A stretch of DNA of 64,000 bases from Flaccisagitta enflata. Taxonomy: Eukaryota; Chaetognatha; Sagittoidea; Aphragmophora. Below, one piece after another: positions 38,135-64,000 of this stretch (within the stretch, counting starts at the first letter, position 1; each line of letters starts with the position of its first letter). A model generated the notes under the pieces. That model was not told the DNA's origin and ran no database searches. It worked only from the letters and a program-made list of their open reading frames with translations. The DNA lies in contig OZ231127.1 of NCBI GenBank assembly GCA_965153355.1, forward strand, positions 25,482,001 to 25,546,000, in the 5' to 3' direction. Position numbers and translations under genes: made by a program.

Positions 38135-40238
38135 TGCACTTGAAATTCTGATCCTTCATGTTACTTCCTTATCACGCAACTATATGACTGCTTATTTAAC
38201 CCACCTAATAACTACACAAGATAGTTTTGATCAAGACCAAAACTACTTTTTGATTAACTATTATCACTCAAACTAAAAAAGTGTCTAATGGAACGGAAAA
38301 AAAACTTGCTGGCTCAGATTTTTTGGCCTTGATCTGAGAGAATGAGTTTAGGTCGCAATTCGGTGTATTTGATGGATCTTCCATAAATAGGCAATCCTAT
38401 TTTATAGAAAAAGATGTACGAAAAAACTAGCAAGATAGTAGTCACTAGCTGGTATTGGCAGTCGCTATTAGAAGTTGTTACGGTGTCGGTGGAGACTATC
38501 TACTAAACTTCTGATAACGGTATTTCCTGTTCCTGTTAATTACTATCTTGGAAAAAATAAAAGTCCAAGCTGGATAAAGGAATGATTTGATTTCAAATTT
38601 GATAAAATAATGACTATTTTTAAAAGCCTACTATTCAAAATAACCTTTTTAGAGTTTGAAAACTGCTTGTATCTATAAGGGCATGCCTAGGTAAAGAATA
38701 TAATGCATTTTGAAGTACAATCCCGCCTCATATTTTTTTTTACAATTTATAAGAATTAACATTTTCAGTCTTTTTGATGTAGAATCCAAACGAATATAGC
38801 TAGGAGTCTCTGCTTGGCGGCAATGGATAGCCTTGATCAAGAGCTTTAAAATGGTCACCAATTTTCCTTTTAGATTTTGCATATCAAAGCGACACTGTAA
38901 CAAAACATCATGCATTGATATTCCATTCAAGTTTCGTGTCCATTTCTTGAAAATTGAAATCAACATTTTCACTTATTTTGATATAAAATCTAAACATACA
39001 AAGCTATGAGTCGCAGCTTGGCACCATTTGCTAGCCCTGTTTATCAGCTTCATTTTGGTCACCAATTTTTATATCAAATCATATACATCAAAGCTGTAAT
39101 ATGACAAAATGTCCTGGACTTTTATTTTTTCCAAGATAGTAGATGCAGCAGTTGGAGGAAATGTTGTAACTCCTTGGCAGAATTTAGGTGACTTTTATTC
39201 CTGATAACCATCGAAAAGAATTTGCACCACGAACAGAAATCTCATGAATCCATAGATGATGTAATGTTTTGGTTAAATATTATTAATACTGGGTAATTAT
39301 GTACTATTGCATGAATGATAAATTCATGATATTGTGATAAGGTCGGTTGGCCTGTCCAAAAATGAAATTTAAAGAATCGAAGAATTGATAACAACGTAAA
39401 CATGAATCACAACAATAAAATCTTTTCATCAGTATTGAAAACTACCCAAATCTCGTAAAAGGGATGAACCGACCCGGAAAAAGAAACTAAAGACCTTTTT
39501 GGGCCTTTTGTTAGCCATGCCCGCCGCACAGTCAAGATAAGATTGTCCTAAGTTATTCCGTACAAGATTACAGTTCCTTAACCAATGATCGAGCAGTTGA
39601 AGTATTAGATGTTAAAATGAAGTACATGAGAACGTTTTTCTGATGATGAACAGAGGAGGGGCCGGAAGAGCGGGGGAATGAAAGGTTTTTTTTACAATAC
39701 GGCGATAGGGACATCTCTGAAAATTTGGTCATTTTCTAATTATTATGTATTATTTTTGGCACTACTACGTACCATTTTCAAGATAAATGTCAATCGCTGG
39801 TTGTGCAAGAAAAGGGGTGACAGTCCATCTGCGAATCTGCCTTCATCAAAGTTCAAACAAACATAAAAAAATCGAAAGAACCATTCTGGAATGACGCGGT
39901 AGAATAAATAGCAATCTTGAATGAAAGAAATACAAAGAATACGATTTTATCAAAACTGACGCTCTACTGTTTTTCCATCCCAATTTTACAATTTTTTTGT
40001 CAGAACTCATACAAATTTGAGCTTCCTTCAAACCTCTTCGAAGGAATGTAAGCTATTTTTTTTTTCTTTCTTTCCGTGATTAAGAAAAATCCAACTTGAG
40101 AGCTTATAGAAGTTGAAAGATTGTCATGCAGCATTTTCTAAGACAATGAAAGTGCGAAGTACAATCAAGTTTAAAATAATTAATCAAAGACACAGTACAT
40201 TCCTTAAAAAGAAATTTAGTTTCTGAAAAAAAAATCAC
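38135..40238. other. Convergent intergenic region DNAL1 / PDZ gene
   Basis: Lies between the 3' ends of two convergent genes. It holds one MITE (38,541-39,141). The rest is AT-rich with no recognisable feature. Confidence 0.5.
38541..39141. mobile_element. TA-flanked MITE, 601 bp
   Basis: Perfect inverted ends of about 27 bp beginning TACTATCTTGGAAAAAATAA. The first eight bases are shared with the TACTATCTAGAACA family, suggesting the same transposase group. No coding capacity. Confidence 0.8.
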
Positions 40239-60533
<20,295 letters not shown>

Positions 60534-61949
60534 CTGGAGGTACAGAAATTGGGGCGGAAGAGGGGGTGAAGAACGAGAGATGGGGGAGGGGGAGGGGGTC
60601 ATTGTGTGGTGGTGGTGGGGAAAGGCGGGGACGGAGGGGTAGAGATGGAAATATGATTAGATACTACTGCTTGCCTTTGAACTCATGTTCTCTCTTATCT
60701 CTACTATTTACTCTGTCTCACTGTAAATCTCTGTGTGTCAGTGTCTGTCTCTGTCTGTCCTCTGTCTGTCTGTCTGTCTGTCTGTCCCTCTCTCTGTTAG
60801 GCCCACGGCATAGTTACCCTCATTGTCATTGACATCGTTTATCATTTGTCATTTGTTCATCCTGTGCCCCATTATCATTGCCGTCTGCTGGTTCTCTTTG
60901 CCCTCAGATATGAGGCACGCCCGGTTCATGGTTCATATACTGTATGCTCCTTTCCTTGTATACTTGTATATATCTACGCCTCTCCTCTGCGTTCACACAT
61001 CATCCTGGCGTCTGCATCTACTCGTCCTTCATTCCCTACTCATCCGCTCATCTTCATCCATACGTCCGTCTACATCCTCAAAGGTACATCCTAACAGATG
61101 GTGCTCGGCCTAAGCTCAAGGGCATATCGCACTTGGGCAGAATCTGGGTCTGTCCGTTCCTTCCCAGACACCACCATCCAAACCTCGACATCTTACTCAT
61201 TCTCACTCGACTACATGATTCGCTTTACACCTGGTCTCTCATCATCTTTGTACGCTAAAGTGTCGATACCCCAGGTCTGCCTGACGAGCCTAGTTGTGCA
61301 CCCCCCGGGTAGGGGAAACCTTATCGCCGGACATGTCCACAATAGCGCTGGGAGCGTTGGGAGCTACAGCTTGCGGGGGCTCCAGATCGTACGTCGTAGC
61401 TTCCGTTCTCGGGGGTAGCCTTTGGCTACTGTGGCAAACGAAACGGGGCAAGTTTTCAACTGATGGCAATCCCGTCGATACCACAGGAGAATCCTACTTC
61501 ACTGGTACCATACCAACTCTTCACTGTCTACAGCAATCCCCCCCTTCGCAATACGGGTTACGGCGGGTGATCCCTCGGCACAGGGGTCTTAACGGGATCC
61601 GTCGCTTCTGTCCACGCCCGGCAGAGGTGCTGTAGAAGGCGATGAGGTTCCGTTTCGTCTCTTATCTTCGCTTACATCTTTTGCCTCGACATCTGCTTCA
61701 GCGACATTGGTTTGGATGGTACTCTTTATTCAATCAAACTGTATATAGATACATTAAGGGACGCGGAATTGTAAATAATTTTTGTGCTGAACCGGGTGTG
61801 TGCTCTTTTAAAAATAGGAATTTTTGTTAAAAGACAAAACTGCTTTACTTTTGGGGAACTTAGCTCTCCACATCATCACAATCATCGCTAACTACTACCT
61901 TAGCGTCCGCGGGGTTTTTTGAAGTGTAGCGTGACCGCGTCTATCGACT

Positions 61950-62140
61950 GCAAGCAGCTGGAACGCCATGGAGGAACACTTCATGGGACCGCGTTGCGAG
62001 TCCGAGAGCAGCTGGAATTCCGCGTCTCGATGCCGCAAGCAGCTGGAAAAGACCGCGTTGTAGTCGCTAGAGCAGCTGGAATCCGCGCCTTCTAATCACG
62101 TGCTGCTGGAATACGCACCCCCGCCTAGGCGTCGCTGGAA
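61950..62140 (+). repeat. Cluster of GCAGCTGGAA motifs
   Basis: Four GCAGCTGGAA motifs plus two GCTGCTGGAATA/CGCTGGAATA variants, spaced 30-50 bp apart, each followed or preceded by CCGCGTY. Looks like a degenerate tandem of about 40 bp. Confidence 0.6.
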
Positions 62141-63164
62141 TACCGCTCGCCGGGCACAAACCTCTTAAAAGTTGCCAACTGGTGGCCAAACACCAGCTCC
62201 AGACATAGCATTCTATTGCCATCTTGTTTTATGTTTTGACGGACAAATGCGCCTAGCAAGTTACAAACAACCACTGAACAACCATGCCTTACTTCATACT
62301 CTAATCAACCCCAAGCTCACACTTTTCACCAACAAAGCTCTCCAAGTAACCAGATCCAACTTTCTTCTCATCCAAATACTACTGCCCAGGACTACATCTT
62401 GAAGAGAAAACGATCACCAGACCTTAATCCGTCTTTTAAGTAAGAATTCCTTAATACTACTTCTTAATACTTCTTAATACTTCTTAATACTGCTTCTCTG
62501 ATGAAGCCTATTGGAATGGTCGCCCTTATCCGCAACAGGCCCCAAACTTAACAAAACAAATTCATAACAAAAAGTGGACTCGGTTGGTGGTTTGCCAACA
62601 AGCTGGATCATTGTCCTACCTTGTTTCATCATGTATTGACTGTCCTATTGCCATCGCCTTCATCTGTGAAGTGTCCCAGATCAAACTTTCTTTCTCTCTC
62701 TCCTATCCCCACCTTTGGGACAGGTACAGTTGCCAACAGACTACATTTAACATCGCTCTTTCCGATCTTCCAATGGGGTTGCGTGACTGGATCTTTAACC
62801 ACTAACCTAACTGCGTCTTTACTGTGGTGTGGATGTTTATTACCTGCGTGTTTGGACCTCATCAACTGCTTCGGAATAAGTGCTTCAGTGGGACGCCACT
62901 CAGTTAAATTGTCTGCTGGTAAGGTGCAATGTTCCTGGTCTGGGCCTCAACTTTACATCTTGGCTCTAATGGATTTGGGTTCATGCAACCTTGCTTTTCC
63001 TGCCTGGACACAACATGTTTCAACAATTAATCATTTGCCAGACAAAACATTCATTGGATTTTATATGGTTGGACTGCCTCTCATCTACGATCATTGCTCA
63101 CTTGTGCTTGCCTCCAAATATTCACTTTACCATCTTGATGGTATTGACAACTGTTTTTAATTGC

Positions 63165-63255
63165 TCCAGACAAAACCCAGACCAAACCCAGACAAAACCC
63201 AGACAACACCCAGACAATACCCAGACAAAACTCAGACAAAGCCAGACAAAACCCT
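63165..63255 (+). repeat. (CCAGACAAAAC)n tandem
   Basis: About eight units of 11 bp around CCAGACAAAAC, with shorter variants. Confidence 0.8.
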
Positions 63256-63594
63256 TTCTTTGATTTGTGTATCGAGACGATCCACTTCAAATGGGAGACT
63301 GCCTCTAATGTTTAGTGGACAAAAAGCCCTTTGGGTGACTGACCAGTTCCGACCCTCGCAAATTCTCCTTTCTATTTGTTGCTTTGGTCACCCGTGATGG
63401 TTTATTGACGGCCGGCACACCTTTGATTCTACAACATCATACTCCAACCCTTCTGCGTCGCCGTTGTATCGCCCTAACTTCGTCACTGCATCACCATTGC
63501 CTCCAGGCGAAATCGCCGCTGCCTGTGTTCTGTCTGGACGCCTACCATTGGAATCCCCAGTCTCTCCATTATTGGCCTTGTTCCAATTGCGCCA

Positions 63595-64000
63595 TTAAAC
63601 AACGCCGTTTGACAACGCCGTTCGACAACGCCGTTCGACAACGCCATTCGACAACGCCGTTCGACACGCCGTTAATCACGCCGTTCATCAACGCCATTCA
63701 TCTACGCCCTTCAACAACGCCATTCATCAATGCCATTCATCAATGCCATTCATCAATGCCATTCATCAACGCCATTCATCAACGCCATTCATCATTCACA
63801 ACGCCATTCATCAACGCCATTCAACACCATTCAACAACGCCATTCATCAACGCCATTCAACAACGCCATTCAACAACGCCATTCAACAACGCCACTCAAC
63901 AACACCACTCAACACCATTCAACAACGCCACTCAACAGCACCATTAAACTACGCCATCCAACAATGCCATCCAACAACGCCATCCAACAACGCCATCCAA
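63595..64000 (+). repeat. Minisatellite of CAACGCCATTCAT type, runs off the window
   Basis: About 30 units of 10-15 bp, early ones CAACGCCGTTCGA, middle ones CAACGCCATTCAT, last ones CAACGCCATCCAA. The unit drifts gradually along the array. Confidence 0.9.

Larger units (their letters stand above)
60534..64000. other. Upstream intron or intergenic region, no gene recognised
   Basis: (CTGT)n tracts near 60,740-60,790, a cluster of GCAGCTGGAA motifs (61,950-62,140), a CCCAGACAAAA tandem (63,165-63,255) and a terminal minisatellite (63,595-64,000). Open frames at 61,098-61,635 and 62,621-63,160 match no family that I can name with confidence. Confidence 0.45.

Noticed and set aside
61098-61635. 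Overlapping plus-strand frames (MVLGLSSRAYRTWAESG and GGSRSYVVASVLGGSLW)
   Set aside because: A remote likeness to tyrosine-recombinase or transposon proteins was considered, but no catalytic residues or family motifs can be pointed to.
62621-63160. Frame with LALMDLGSCNLAFPA, resembling the DTGS active site of aspartyl proteases
   Set aside because: The key Thr of DTG is replaced (DLG), no second motif or fold context is visible, and one short match is not enough.

Overview
This window is nuclear DNA of an animal, most likely an invertebrate. The evidence is GT-AG introns, four multi-exon genes of animal type (one axonemal dynein light chain, a whirlin, an IL16/PDZD2-type PDZ protein and a calmodulin-like EF-hand protein), a CR1-group LINE, and a very high load of microsatellites and small DNA transposons. 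I cannot name the phylum. All exon joins below were worked out by eye from splice sites, reading phase and family similarity; no transcript was available.

Layout. (1) 1,733-17,367, minus strand: a calmodulin-like EF-hand gene of four coding exons (297 aa). Its last 74-bp exon lies beyond an 11.3-kb intron that holds a CR1-like LINE (about 3,758-10,205). The LINE is broken by a TA-flanked MITE (5,148-6,740) and by an element with an 8-bp target duplication, built of palindromic units (7,941-9,725). (2) 19,085-29,442, minus strand: a whirlin orthologue, five coding exons, 1,683 aa, domain order HNL1-PDZ1-PDZ2-HNL2-PDZ3, with poly-Gln and poly-Asn runs in the linker. (3) 33,181-38,032, plus strand: DNAL1 (outer-arm dynein light chain 1), four coding exons, 196 aa, with a near-palindromic RFX X-box about 425 bp upstream and a 2.6-kb hAT-like element in intron 2. 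(4) 40,239-60,533, minus strand: the last eight exons (2,048 aa) of a very Ser/Pro-rich protein ending in an IL16/PDZD2-type PDZ domain; its 5' end lies outside the window. Its penultimate intron contains an 8.7-kb CACTA-like transposon (40,905-49,590), which itself carries a spliced plus-strand gene of unknown function and a nested foldback element. (5) 60,534-64,000: no gene recognised; simple repeats and a 3'-terminal minisatellite.

The most unusual signal is a dispersed repeat family of roughly 110-260 bp (about 15 copies or fragments). Each well-preserved copy has a 5' hairpin (arm a, arm a') and, near its other end, a further copy of the complement of arm a. The arm sequence differs between subfamilies, but within each copy the three arms largely agree with one another. 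Several copies lie within about 50 bp of exon borders or a start codon.

Whirlin, DNAL1 and possibly the EF-hand protein all belong to families that act in cilia or actin-based sensory protrusions. Whether this clustering means anything is inference only.
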